Of a stretch of 64,000 nt of DNA, positions 33,984-42,903 are shown in pieces. The translations under genes were made by a program, and so were the position numbers. The notes below the pieces were generated by a model that saw nothing but the letters and a program-made list of their open reading frames with translations, did not search any database and was not told the origin of the DNA. The stretch comes from JAICND01 sp040905905 (GTDB taxonomy: Bacteria; Actinomycetota; Acidimicrobiia; Spongiisociales; ZC4RG35). How positions within the stretch are numbered: position 1 is the first letter of the stretch; each line of letters opens with the position of its first letter. Where the stretch lies: positions 1 through 64,000 of the forward strand of contig JBBDQN010000039.1 of assembly GCA_040905905.1 (NCBI GenBank). The letters run 5' to 3'.

Positions 33984-35099
33984 TTGACCAGGGTTGGCGT
34001 GGCGATACTTGCCATCGCCCTGACCGTGCTCGCGGTCTTCTCAGCGCTGTTGGGTGGTTGGGCCCTGGCGACGGGAGGTGCAGGGGCGGGCATCGTCGGT
34101 GCGATCATCTTGGGAAAGCGGCCCGGGAACGGCGTGGGACGTGCCCTTCTCGCTTTCGGCGTCTGCGCGGCCCTCACCGACTTCACCACGGGCTACATGG
34201 AGCGATGGTTGGCGACCGGCCCCCTTCCGCTGGACCGACTGATGGTGACGATTGGCGCCTCCGTGTTTGGCCTCGTGGGCACCACAGGGTGTGCATTGTT
34301 CCTCGTCTATCCAAGCGGTCGGGCACGTGGGAGATGGCGCTGGGTGCTGAGATCGCTGGTAGCCGTCGGTATCGGAGGTGCCCTCTTGGGCGTTGCCTGG
34401 GCGTCCACCAGGTCTGTCGCCGAGGTAGCACGGGCCATGGTCTCCACCACCAACTCGACCAATCCGGCCGAACTGGCCGCGGCCATCACGTTCGCACCCG
34501 GGTTCCCGCTGTCGGTTGCCTCGCTTTTCACCCGTTACCGATCGGCCGGTCTAGTGGAGAAGCTGCAGATCAGGTGGCTGGGCTTCGCCGCATCCTTCTT
34601 GTTCGTCTTGTCGGCCGGTCAGGCCATTTCTGGAGACTTCGAGAGCACTGCTACGAAGATCGCAACGGCGATCGCATTCGCGTTGTTTCCGATCGCGATC
34701 GGCGTGGCCATCACAAGATATCGGCTGTTCGAGATCGATCGGATCATCTCCCGCACTGTCTCTTACGGTCTTCTGACCGCAACCCTTGTAGCGGTTTACT
34801 TGGGCATGGTGTTCTTCCTCCGCGACCTGTTGCCCTTTGAGGGAGGACTACCTGTCGCCACCTCCACACTGGCGGCGGCGGCACTATTCAACCCGTTACG
34901 GCGGCGGGTTCAGACCAGCGTGGACCGGCGCTTTAACCGACAGCGCTACGACGCCGAGAGGGTCATGGGGGCTTTCTCCAATCAACTTCGTGGTGATGTC
35001 GATCCGTCCTCCTTGAATGGCGACGTCATATCGGTTGTCACCCGCACAGTTCAACCGGCCGCAGTCGGTCTATGGCTGAGGGGAGAGCGCTCAACATGA
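33984..35099 (+). CDS. Multi-TM sensor-like protein without kinase domain, paralog 1
   Basis: A 371-residue membrane protein with about eight membrane segments in residues 5-290, followed by a conserved cytosolic tail: RYRLFEIDRIISRTVSYG, then NPLRRRVQTSVDRRFNRQRY and an end at VGLWLRGERST. In related actinobacterial histidine kinases this tail precedes the GAF and kinase domains; here the protein stops. The TTG start at 33984 is uncertain; GTG 33999 is an alternative. First of four tandem paralogs with nearly abutting or overlapping ends. Confidence 0.78.
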   Translation: MTRVGVAILAIALTVLAVFSALLGGWALATGGAGAGIVGAIILGKRPGNGVGRALLAFGVCAALTDFTTGYMERWLATGPLPLDRLMVTIGASVFGLVGTTGCALFLVYPSGRARGRWRWVLRSLVAVGIGGALLGVAWASTRSVAEVARAMVSTTNSTNPAELAAAITFAPGFPLSVASLFTRYRSAGLVEKLQIRWLGFAASFLFVLSAGQAISGDFESTATKIATAIAFALFPIAIGVAITRYRLFEIDRIISRTVSYGLLTATLVAVYLGMVFFLRDLLPFEGGLPVATSTLAAAALFNPLRRRVQTSVDRRFNRQRYDAERVMGAFSNQLRGDVDPSSLNGDVISVVTRTVQPAAVGLWLRGERST

Positions 35100-35139
35100 T
35101 CACGATACGAAGACCCGAAACTCGAATCGTGATCCTCGA

Positions 35140-36369
35140 GTGGCGAGTCAGGAAGCTGTGAGCCAGGCCAGCAACTCTCCGGCTCGGCCCTGGCTGGGCT
35201 TGCTTATTGCCTCCTCTGTGATCGTCCTCCTGAGCGGGGGGATGTTGTTGGCACGGGTGCCGGGTGATGAGGCGGACTTTGGCATCCTGTTTGCCGTCCT
35301 TTTGGTAGGTCTGATCTCGGGTCTGCTGGTCGCGAAACGACCGGACCATCGGATTTCGTGGCTGCTCACCGGCGGTGCTCTCGCAGGTGGTATCGCCGGT
35401 CTCAGCGCCCAGGCGTTGCCGTCCGGTTTGACCGAGCTGTCCTGGTGGCAAGCCACCCTTGCCATCATCAGCGGCCCGGCCTGGTATGCGCTCCTCCTAA
35501 TAGTGTTGGTCTTGATCCCCTTGTTGTTCCCGACGGGAGCCCCACCCTCCTCGCGGTGGCGGTGGGTCGGGTGGATCGTGGGGGGATCGACCGCCGTCTT
35601 TTCGGCTCTCTGGGCCTTGCAGGAGAGGTTCTGCACCGACTCTGGTGAGAGTGGAAACTGCCTGAGCCAGGCGGACAATCCCATTGGGATCACCGGGCTC
35701 ACCAACCCAGAAGAGTCTGTCATCGGTGGTTTTCTCTACGTAGGACTGCTGCTGGGAGCTGTCGCCGCTCTGATCTCCCTGCTCATTCGCTTTCGCCGAT
35801 CAGGTGCGGTGGAACGGCAACAGATGAAATGGGTCGGATTCAGCATTGGCCTCTTCTTCACTGAGATGCTGGCGGTCGAGGTTCTTTGGATCGACGTTTT
35901 TGGGCAAACCGAGCCGCCGGGATACGGGGTCGTTCAACAGATCCTTTGGGTGGCGATTCCGACCTCCATTGCTGTTGCCATTCTTCGATATCGGCTGTAC
36001 GAGATCGATCGGATCGTCTCCCGGACCGTCAGCTACGCCCTGATCGCGGTGGTCCTCGCTGCTGTGTACGCCGGTGGGGTCATTGGCCTCCAGGCGCTCA
36101 TACCCGATGTCGGCGACCTGGCCATTGCCGCCTCCACACTGGCGGCGGTGGCCTTGTTTTCACCTCTGCGTCGTCGTATTCAGGGCTGGGTGGACCGTCG
36201 CTTTAACCGCCGCCGCTATGACGCTGAGCGGGAGGTGGAGGCTTTCTCGTTTCGACTCCGCGATGCTGTCGACCTGGCCACGGTCACCGCCGACCTCCGC
36301 GACGTCGTGACTCGTACCGTCGAACCTGTCGTTGCCACTCTGTGGCTGAGAGACACGGCACCGAGGTGA
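35140..36369 (+). CDS. Multi-TM sensor-like protein without kinase domain, paralog 2
   Basis: A 409-residue paralog. About eight membrane segments (the N-terminal ones differ strongly from paralog 1), a periplasmic loop with two Cys (RFCTDSGESGNCLSQ), the conserved RYRLYEIDRIVSRTVSYA, then VDRRFNRRRYDAEREVEAFS and the end TLWLRDTAPR. GTG 35140 or 35158 may start it. The variable N-terminal half suggests that different signals feed a shared output tail. Its stop overlaps the next gene by 4 nt if GTG 36366 is used. Confidence 0.78.
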   Translation: MASQEAVSQASNSPARPWLGLLIASSVIVLLSGGMLLARVPGDEADFGILFAVLLVGLISGLLVAKRPDHRISWLLTGGALAGGIAGLSAQALPSGLTELSWWQATLAIISGPAWYALLLIVLVLIPLLFPTGAPPSSRWRWVGWIVGGSTAVFSALWALQERFCTDSGESGNCLSQADNPIGITGLTNPEESVIGGFLYVGLLLGAVAALISLLIRFRRSGAVERQQMKWVGFSIGLFFTEMLAVEVLWIDVFGQTEPPGYGVVQQILWVAIPTSIAVAILRYRLYEIDRIVSRTVSYALIAVVLAAVYAGGVIGLQALIPDVGDLAIAASTLAAVALFSPLRRRIQGWVDRRFNRRRYDAEREVEAFSFRLRDAVDLATVTADLRDVVTRTVEPVVATLWLRDTAPR

Positions 36370-37541
36370 CCAGACGACGCTGGCTGCCCTGGGCAGCGTT
36401 GACCCTCGCCGTCGTCGAGATCGCTGTTGCCTGGGTGCTGGTGGGCTCCGTCGATGCCGTGGCCGTGGCGGTGACGATCTACATATTGAGCACGGGATTC
36501 GCCGGTGCTGTCGTTGCCTCTCGAGTGCCGCGTCATCCGGTGGGTTGGCTCCTTCTGGCCGCGTCCTTCTGCTTTGCCACCGGTGCGCTCTTGGTGATCT
36601 ATGTAGACCTGTCGCTCTTTCAGCGGCCCGGGTCTATCCCGCCCAGTCACTGGTTCGTAATGCTGGGTGACGTGTTCTTCGACATCGGGCTGGGCGTCTC
36701 GTCCACCTTCGCCCTGCTTTTGTTCCCTACCGGCAGACTGCCCTCGAGACGCTGGACGCCGGTGGCGTGGGCATCGGGGATCGGGCTGCTCGGGCTGGTC
36801 ATAAGCGTGCCGCTCTCGCCCGACACGTTTGAGGGTATCCCGATCCATAATCCTTTCGCGTTGCCATCCTCGCATCCGCTGCTTTTGCTGGCCGAGGGCG
36901 GGGGTTTCTATCTCTTGGCTGCTTGCGTGGTCGCCTCGGTTGCCTCCCTGGTGGTTCGGTTTCGGCGCTCGACGGGGACCGAACGCCAGCAGTTGAAATG
37001 GGTGGCCCTCAGTGTGGTAATTCTGGGCATTGGCCTGGCCGGGACAATCCTTTGGGAGTTGTTGAACGGCGCTGCTGAAGTTTCCGACAACCTTGAGAAC
37101 CTGATCATCACAATCAGTGTCAGCTTGCTCCCGGTGGCGATCGGGATCGCCATCGTGCGGTACCGGTTGTTCGACATCGACCGCATCGTCTCGCGCACAG
37201 TTTCGTATGGGGTCGTCGTCATGGTGCTGGGGGCAACCTTCGGAGCGTTGGTATTCGTGCTGGGTGACTTGCTCCCGTTGGAAGGCCAGTTGCCCGTTGC
37301 CTCAACCACCCTGGTGGTGGCTGCCCTGTTCAACCCACTGCGTCGGCGCGTCCAGGAGCGGGTCGACCGGCGGTTCAACCGCTCACGCTACGACGCGGCG
37401 CGGACGATCGAGCTGTTCACACGGCGCCTCCGATCCTCTGTTGACCTGGTCGAGCTCGGCCGGGATCTCCAGACGGTCGCAGCGGCGACCATGCAGCCAG
37501 CGTCGATGTCGATGTGGCTACGGGGTCGCCATGAGCCGTAG
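36366..37541 (+). CDS. Multi-TM sensor-like protein without kinase domain, paralog 3
   Basis: About 391 residues from GTG 36366, which overlaps the previous stop as GTGA; an earlier in-frame GTG at 36342 lies deep inside paralog 2. Eight or so membrane helices, the shared segment RYRLFDIDRIVSRTVSYGVV, then VDRRFNRSRYDAARTIELF and the end SMWLRGRHEP. An arginine-rich loop before helix six (RRSTGTERQQLKWV) is shared with paralogs 2 and 4. It overlaps paralog 4 by 11 nt. Confidence 0.78.
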   Translation: MTRRRWLPWAALTLAVVEIAVAWVLVGSVDAVAVAVTIYILSTGFAGAVVASRVPRHPVGWLLLAASFCFATGALLVIYVDLSLFQRPGSIPPSHWFVMLGDVFFDIGLGVSSTFALLLFPTGRLPSRRWTPVAWASGIGLLGLVISVPLSPDTFEGIPIHNPFALPSSHPLLLLAEGGGFYLLAACVVASVASLVVRFRRSTGTERQQLKWVALSVVILGIGLAGTILWELLNGAAEVSDNLENLIITISVSLLPVAIGIAIVRYRLFDIDRIVSRTVSYGVVVMVLGATFGALVFVLGDLLPLEGQLPVASTTLVVAALFNPLRRRVQERVDRRFNRSRYDAARTIELFTRRLRSSVDLVELGRDLQTVAAATMQPASMSMWLRGRHEP

Positions 37542-38739
37542 GACCGCTTCGATTCTGGGTTGGGCGATGTGGCTCCTCGGTGTTGCAGCGATTGTGGCAG
37601 GAGCGCTGTTGTCGAACCGCAACGCTCCGATCTCGACCACTCAGGCCCCCGAGTCAGTGATCGAGGGCGCGATATGGGTCTCCGGCTGGGTCGGCTTTGG
37701 CTTGGTGGGGGCGATGCTGGTGACCAGCCGACCCAAGAACCGGGTCGGATGGATCCTGTGTGGAATCACATTCTGCTTGGGGGTGTCTCTCTTTTTGTCG
37801 GCCTACGCTCGGTACGCCCTTGTGACCCAGCCCGGTTCTCTCCCCTTGGGATCGGCGGCGGCGTGGTTGGCGACCTGGACGTTCCAGCCTCTCATATTTT
37901 TGGTCCTGGCCTTGGTGGTCCTCTTTCCCGGCGGATCGGCGAAGACACGGCTCGGCAGGTGGGCAATTCGACTGCTCGTCCTGCTGGCGGCATTGCAAAT
38001 GGTCGCATACGCGATCCGCCCCGGTCCGATTGAGGGTGACACGCCGCCTAACAACCCTCTCGGCATACCGGGCACCAAAGCGTTTCTCGACCCAGCGATC
38101 GAGACAGTGGCGACCTTGTTCGGGGTCGTCGCCCTCGTCGCCTTGGTCGACATCATCCTTCGCTACCGCAGGTCACGCGGGGTAGAGCGACAACAATTCC
38201 GCTGGTTCGTGGCGGCCGTCGCTGCGTTTCCGTTGCTCTTTTTCGCTGCCCTCGCTTTGGAGGAGCTGGTCCTCGGTTACGAGGGCTTCGATCCCGTGGT
38301 GGTTGTCTTCGCCCTCTGGGGCAACGGCACCGCCACTGCCATCGGCTTGGCCGTTGCCCGGCATGGGCTCTACGAGATCGACCGGATCATTTCCCGCACT
38401 GTCAGCTACGCCTTGATCGCCATCGTCCTCGGTGCTGTCTACGCCGGTGGGGTCCTCGGCCTGCAGACGCTTATCCCCGACGTCGGCGACCTTGCCATCG
38501 CTGCCTCCACCCTGGCGGCCGTGGCCTTGTTCTCGCCGCTCCGCAGACGAGTCCAGAGCTGGGTGGACCGGCGGTTCAACCGGCGCCGCTACGACGCAGA
38601 AAAGGTGGTGGAAGCCTTCTCCTCCCGGCTGCGAAACGCGGTCGATCTGGCGACGGTGACCGGAGACCTCCGGAGCGTGGTCACTGAGACCGTCGAACCC
38701 GCCACCGCCTCGGTGTGGCTCAGGGAACGACTGCGCTGA
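37531..38739 (+). CDS. Multi-TM sensor-like protein without kinase domain, paralog 4
   Basis: About 402 residues from ATG 37531; the frame is open 414 nt upstream but that is an out-of-phase reading of paralog 3. It has about eight membrane helices, the loop RRSRGVERQQFRWF, the segment YEIDRIISRTVSYALIAIVL, then VDRRFNRRRYDAEKVVEAFS and the end SVWLRERLR. The C-terminal 130 residues are most like paralog 2, which suggests a recent duplication. No HATPase follows on this strand. Confidence 0.8.
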   Translation: MSRRTASILGWAMWLLGVAAIVAGALLSNRNAPISTTQAPESVIEGAIWVSGWVGFGLVGAMLVTSRPKNRVGWILCGITFCLGVSLFLSAYARYALVTQPGSLPLGSAAAWLATWTFQPLIFLVLALVVLFPGGSAKTRLGRWAIRLLVLLAALQMVAYAIRPGPIEGDTPPNNPLGIPGTKAFLDPAIETVATLFGVVALVALVDIILRYRRSRGVERQQFRWFVAAVAAFPLLFFAALALEELVLGYEGFDPVVVVFALWGNGTATAIGLAVARHGLYEIDRIISRTVSYALIAIVLGAVYAGGVLGLQTLIPDVGDLAIAASTLAAVALFSPLRRRVQSWVDRRFNRRRYDAEKVVEAFSSRLRNAVDLATVTGDLRSVVTETVEPATASVWLRERLR

Positions 38740-38763
38740 TCGGCCGCCCAGATCGTCGCGGAA

Positions 38764-40605
38764 CTATGGGAGGGGGAGGTCGCGCTCGGTGAGGACCACG
38801 ATCTCGACCCGCCTGTTGAGCTGACGCCCGTCGGGGTTGTCTTGTCCATCCGCCGTGGCGTTGGGAGCGATGGGCTCGTCGGCGCCGCGGCCTTCGGCGG
38901 TGAGCCGATCGCCGGGGATTCCGTTGTTCGTCGTGAGGGCGTTGACCACGCTTTGCGCGCGCTCCTCGGATAGGCGCTGGTTGTAGGAGGAGCTGCCGAT
39001 GGAGTCGGTGTGGCCGATGACAATGACCTGGTCGCCTTCGAAGTAACGAAGGACATCGGCGATGAGAGCGAGTGCCTGGGCGGCGTCGGGTCTGAGGTCT
39101 CGGCTGTTGAAGTCGAACAGGATGCTGTCGGGGAGGGTGAGCCGGAAGCCACCCGCGACTTCGGTTGCTCCAAATTGAGTGAGGGTCTGGGTGATCTGCT
39201 CAACCTCGGAACTGGCCAGGACATCGTCGACGAGCCGGCTGCGAGCACTCACCGCAAACACCTTGGCCTCGATCGGCGGTGCGGCCGTGGTCGGTCGATC
39301 AAAGACGAACGGCCCGATGCTGATTGACGGATTCTGACTGGTGGGGTCGTCGGGTGAGCCGCCGCCATTGAACGCCAGCGTGATCTGTGTGGCCGGGTCC
39401 GCGATGCGACCGGAAAAGGCGAACGTGCCTTCGATGGTTGTGCCGGCGTCGAGGGTGAGCCGCGGATTGTTGCTGGGAGCCACCAGGGGATAGACATGGT
39501 CAGTGTCGTCGATCAAATAGGTGGGGAGGGCTGCCAACGCCACCGCGGCACTGCCGCTGTTGACGACGACGAGCTCGGCGCTGATGCCGTCGTAGCTGAA
39601 CACGATCGCCGCCAATTCGACCCTGACGCCGCTGGGATGGTCGGCCGCGCCTTGCGCTTCGAGACGGTTGGGGAGCGGGGAGACAGCTAAGTCGCCTGTC
39701 AGCGGAATCTCTTCAGCAACCAGCCTCGGATAGATGATGTTCTGATCGCCCGTGTTGCCGCCGATGCCCGCGTTGAGGCCCAGGCCCAGACTGGTGGCAG
39801 CAGGATGGATGCGTCCGGCGAAGGAGAGGACGCCGCTCCGAGCAGAGCCGGCCGGGATAACAATCGAACTAACCCGCTCGGGAAGTACGAGGGGGTAACG
39901 GTTCTCGAGATCGTCGATCAACAGGCTGGGGGCGATGGAGGGGGCGATGGAGGCATCAGTCTGGCCCGGATTGGCAATGCGAACCCAAACACCGATCCGG
40001 TTTTCGGTGAAGTTGACACCTTCGATCTGAAGGTCCACCCCACTTGGAGCGGCGGCGGAGCGCCGCACCGGTACCGGATCAGGAAGGGCAGGTCTGCTGA
40101 CTTGCGCATCGAGCGCAATCGGACCCAGAGCTACTGCTGGTGAACTGGTTGAGGCGTCTGCCGTTGAAGATCCCTGGCCGGAGTTGATTATCAGAGTGAC
40201 TGCCGATGGGCTTCCAAGGTCAGTGAAGCGCAGCGCAAACGCCACTTCGCTGCCCGGTGGGATGGGCCGGTCGGGAAGCCCCTCGACAAGGCGGGCGACG
40301 TCTCCGGTGTCGGCTCTGAGTTCCGTGACTCCCCGATCGATGCTGATTCCGAAAGGAGAGCCGTTGGTGAGACTGACGGATACGACCACCGAATCGGCCA
40401 GTAACTCGACCCGGTCGACTCGCAACTGGGTGCCGTTGGGGTGGGTGGCGACAGCAAGCATCTCATAGACCTGGGACCCGGTCGACTCCCCCAACGGAGT
40501 GGTTGGCGTCGCGGTGACAGGGCTAGTGGTGGTTGTCGCGGCTGGCGTTTGGCAGGCTGTTACAACCACCAAAAGAAGGAGTCCTCGAGTCAGGCGACGG
40601 GGCAT
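38764..40605 (-). CDS. OmpA-family lipoprotein with repeated beta domains
   Basis: A 613-residue exported protein. Signal peptide with lipobox VTAC (about residues 15-18), then a Thr/Pro linker. Two or three beta-rich modules follow, each with a segment like LLIDDLENRYPLVLP or YLIDDTDHVYPLVAP and a closing SGVLSFAGRI or GTFAFSGRI; these recall DUF4352-type domains. The C-terminal 115 residues are an OmpA/MotB peptidoglycan-binding domain (ILFDFNSRDLRPDA, VIGHTDSIGSSSYNQRLSEE, RRVEIVV). It should link the membrane surface to the cell wall. An OmpA domain on a lipoprotein is less usual in Gram-positives. Confidence 0.85.
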   Translation of the reverse strand: MPRRLTRGLLLLVVVTACQTPAATTTTSPVTATPTTPLGESTGSQVYEMLAVATHPNGTQLRVDRVELLADSVVVSVSLTNGSPFGISIDRGVTELRADTGDVARLVEGLPDRPIPPGSEVAFALRFTDLGSPSAVTLIINSGQGSSTADASTSSPAVALGPIALDAQVSRPALPDPVPVRRSAAAPSGVDLQIEGVNFTENRIGVWVRIANPGQTDASIAPSIAPSLLIDDLENRYPLVLPERVSSIVIPAGSARSGVLSFAGRIHPAATSLGLGLNAGIGGNTGDQNIIYPRLVAEEIPLTGDLAVSPLPNRLEAQGAADHPSGVRVELAAIVFSYDGISAELVVVNSGSAAVALAALPTYLIDDTDHVYPLVAPSNNPRLTLDAGTTIEGTFAFSGRIADPATQITLAFNGGGSPDDPTSQNPSISIGPFVFDRPTTAAPPIEAKVFAVSARSRLVDDVLASSEVEQITQTLTQFGATEVAGGFRLTLPDSILFDFNSRDLRPDAAQALALIADVLRYFEGDQVIVIGHTDSIGSSSYNQRLSEERAQSVVNALTTNNGIPGDRLTAEGRGADEPIAPNATADGQDNPDGRQLNRRVEIVVLTERDLPLP

Positions 40606-40680
40606 ATTTCGGCGAAGGCGGGCATCCCAACCGTATCGGCACGTGCTAGATGTGGCTGAGCATGGTATTCAGCCCGTTCA

Positions 40681-40719
40681 TGCGTAGAAACGGGCCCGAA
40701 ACCGGCGAGGATGTACGCA
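40681..40719 (+). terminator. Weak hairpin related to the GCGTAGAAAC family
   Basis: TGCGTA (40681-40686) pairs with TACGCA (40714-40719), and CGGGCCCG (40691-40698) is itself palindromic. The left arm TGCGTAGAAAC is shared with the hairpin at 61447; 12662-12711 has GCGTAGAAAC. It lies just after the stop of the reverse-strand LCP gene. Confidence 0.4.
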
Positions 40720-40739
40720 GGAACGGAGTCGGAGGGACT

Positions 40740-42221
40740 TCACGGGTCGAGCGTGTCCTGGCAGTTGGTGTCGAGTCCGGTCAGGCCAAGCTCCTCCCGG
40801 GCTGTTTCCGGATCGTTGAGGAGAAGCTGGGCGTCGGCCCTGATGCGATCGAGGTCGTAGTAGCGGATGCCGCTCACGGGTGCATCGATCTCGTAGCTGG
40901 TGTCGATCGGCAACGTGGTGAAGTTCTCGGTGTCCAGATTGGGGAGCATGTCGACGAAGTCGACCAGGCGATCCTGGGGGATGTCGGTTAGGACGTTGTC
41001 TTTGATGGCGCTCGCGATCTGCTCGAAGTTGAGCACCAGGGTGAGGGGGTTGGACTGCTCGATCAATGCGGACATCACACAGCGCTGCCGGTGCATCCGC
41101 GCGAACTCGTGGGATTGCGACCGGATGCGAGCGTAGGCAAGGGCGTGGTAGCCGTCCAGAAGCTGACGCCCCTCCTCGATCACCATGGTGGTGCGGGTGG
41201 CGGCGTTATGGTCGTCAGCGGTGTCGTAATTACGGTCGACGATTCTCCGCGGCACGTCGATGGTGACCCCTCCAAACGCGTCCACCAGGTCGATGAAGCC
41301 TCCGACGGTGATCAGCGCGTAGTAGTGGATCGGTATGTCGAACAACCCGCCCAGGGCCGTCTTGACCGCGTTCTCCCCGGGGCGGCCCGGTCCCGGATAT
41401 AGCTCGGGGGCAATGTCTTCGGCCCGTCGCCACACGTGTCCGATCCAGTCCCAATCATCGAGACTCGGCGGCACCCCGTACCCCTCCGGCATCTCGAAGT
41501 TGGAGAGGAACCGTGGCACCGGTAGCAGGGCGACGTCGTATGGAGGTGACGGGTTGATGCTGACGACGATCATGATGTCGGTGCGGTGGCCTAGATAGCC
41601 CCGGCTACCGGGGTCGAGATCCTCCTGATCGGGCCGCATGTCAGACCCGAGAAGAGCGATATTGAGCCGTTCCACCCCATCCCAGATCGTCGGCGCGAGA
41701 GTCGTGGTGGTTAGAGCGACGGTCGTGCTCGACCCCGGAGAACTGGTGGTCGGTGAGGGTTGGGTAGTTGTCGTGGGGTCAGCGGCCACCGGCGGTGCGA
41801 ACACCGTCGTAATCAGGTCGTACTGGATCCATGCCAGGTAGCCGAACCCGAGGTGTGGGACAACCAGCAGGGCCGAGGCAACGACCATCCTTCCCGCCAT
41901 GGCCGCTCCCGTGTCGCGCACTGGTGCGGCGGTATATGCGCCCGATACGGCCAGGGTTCGATAGATCAACAGCACCGCGTTGAACACCATCAGCGCCAAC
42001 AACGATTCGGGACTTACCCACATCCGCAGTGCCTCGATCTGAAACCGCGCCACCACCAACACGAGCGATGCCATCAAAATCAGATCAATTACGAAGAGCG
42101 GATAGGCGACCATCCGCCGGCCCGTGTATGCCTGGCCCCAGCCGGGGATCACTGCCGAGAGGAGGGCCGCGATGGAAGCACGATGTGCTGAGGTCCCGTT
42201 TCTATCTGATTGGGACCCCAT
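40740..42221 (-). CDS. LytR-CpsA-Psr (LCP) family protein with N-terminal multi-TM domain
   Basis: About 493 residues from ATG 42221; the frame is open 57 codons further but that part is not protein-like. Residues 15-175 hold about four membrane segments (SAVIPGWGQAYTGRR opens the first), then a Thr/Pro/Ser linker. The LCP domain (about 235-450) shows NIALLGSDMRPDQ, RTDIMIVVSINP, LPVPRFLSN, FGGVTIDVPR and GYHALAYARIRSQSHEFARM, with the conserved Asp and Arg residues. LCP enzymes transfer wall polymers from lipid carriers to peptidoglycan. Usual LCP proteins have one membrane anchor. Confidence 0.86.
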   Translation of the reverse strand: MGSQSDRNGTSAHRASIAALLSAVIPGWGQAYTGRRMVAYPLFVIDLILMASLVLVVARFQIEALRMWVSPESLLALMVFNAVLLIYRTLAVSGAYTAAPVRDTGAAMAGRMVVASALLVVPHLGFGYLAWIQYDLITTVFAPPVAADPTTTTQPSPTTSSPGSSTTVALTTTTLAPTIWDGVERLNIALLGSDMRPDQEDLDPGSRGYLGHRTDIMIVVSINPSPPYDVALLPVPRFLSNFEMPEGYGVPPSLDDWDWIGHVWRRAEDIAPELYPGPGRPGENAVKTALGGLFDIPIHYYALITVGGFIDLVDAFGGVTIDVPRRIVDRNYDTADDHNAATRTTMVIEEGRQLLDGYHALAYARIRSQSHEFARMHRQRCVMSALIEQSNPLTLVLNFEQIASAIKDNVLTDIPQDRLVDFVDMLPNLDTENFTTLPIDTSYEIDAPVSGIRYYDLDRIRADAQLLLNDPETAREELGLTGLDTNCQDTLDP

Positions 42222-42414
42222 CGCCAGCAGAATTAAACAACCCGGCCCAACGCTGCTCGTACACGTGCTCCCGCAATCGTTCCGGATCGAGACCGATCCA
42301 TTCCAATAGTCGGGGCGCCGGCGCGAGAGCCCGGACAGGACCGGCACCGTTTCATCTCTCCGCGAGAGCTGATCGATCACAACGCGGATCACGTATTCCC
42401 GACAGCAGCGCGCA

Positions 42415-42819
42415 CTAGCCGGGATGGTCTCCCAACCGGGTAAACCCTGACAGGTGTTGAGACATGACGTTCAACGTCTCCTCCTGTCCGGCGGCCTGTC
42501 TGAACTGGTCGATCATCTCGAGCACGGCTGGAGAAGGTGTCCCGAAGATCCAGGTGCTCTCAGTCGCCTCCAGATACTGGTAGGACTGGGCGATGTGCTC
42601 CCCGGCGACCTTCATGTGGAACTCAAAGGAGTCGGCGTCCGGATGCATCTGGACCACAGCAATCCTGGTCCCCTCCTCGTTGATGTAGAAATTGAATCCG
42701 AGGAGGCGAGGCTCGTTCTTCTCGATGAAGTCTGGTAGCTCCTTCAGGATCTGCTTGAGTTCCTCCGCCTTCCCGTCCTTGATCTTGTGGACGCCGATCC
42801 AGGTGAACGGCTGGGTCAT
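42415..42819 (-). CDS. Putative antibiotic-biosynthesis-monooxygenase-like (ABM) protein
   Basis: A 134-residue protein with a ferredoxin-like pattern: FTWIGVHKIKDGKAEELKQI, then RLLGFNFYINEEGTRIAVVQ and ADSFEFHMKVAGEHIAQ. ABM-type dimeric alpha/beta-barrel proteins include monooxygenases and many of unknown role; no catalytic residue can be assigned. Of two adjacent ATG codons the second (42819) has the better spacing to AAGGAGG. Confidence 0.65.
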   Translation of the reverse strand: MTQPFTWIGVHKIKDGKAEELKQILKELPDFIEKNEPRLLGFNFYINEEGTRIAVVQMHPDADSFEFHMKVAGEHIAQSYQYLEATESTWIFGTPSPAVLEMIDQFRQAAGQEETLNVMSQHLSGFTRLGDHPG

Positions 42820-42903
42820 CATGGTCCTCCTTCTCGATTGCGTTGTCGGTTCTCTGCGGTGGAGAGTTGGCTTACGGACCGCCTTGGGTCAGAGCTTCAG
42901 CGC

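Noticed and set aside
37117..37530. N-terminal extension of the fourth sensor-like protein
   Set aside because: It is the out-of-phase reading of the third paralog and is rich in Cys, Trp and Arg; ATG 37531 gives a start matching the other paralogs.
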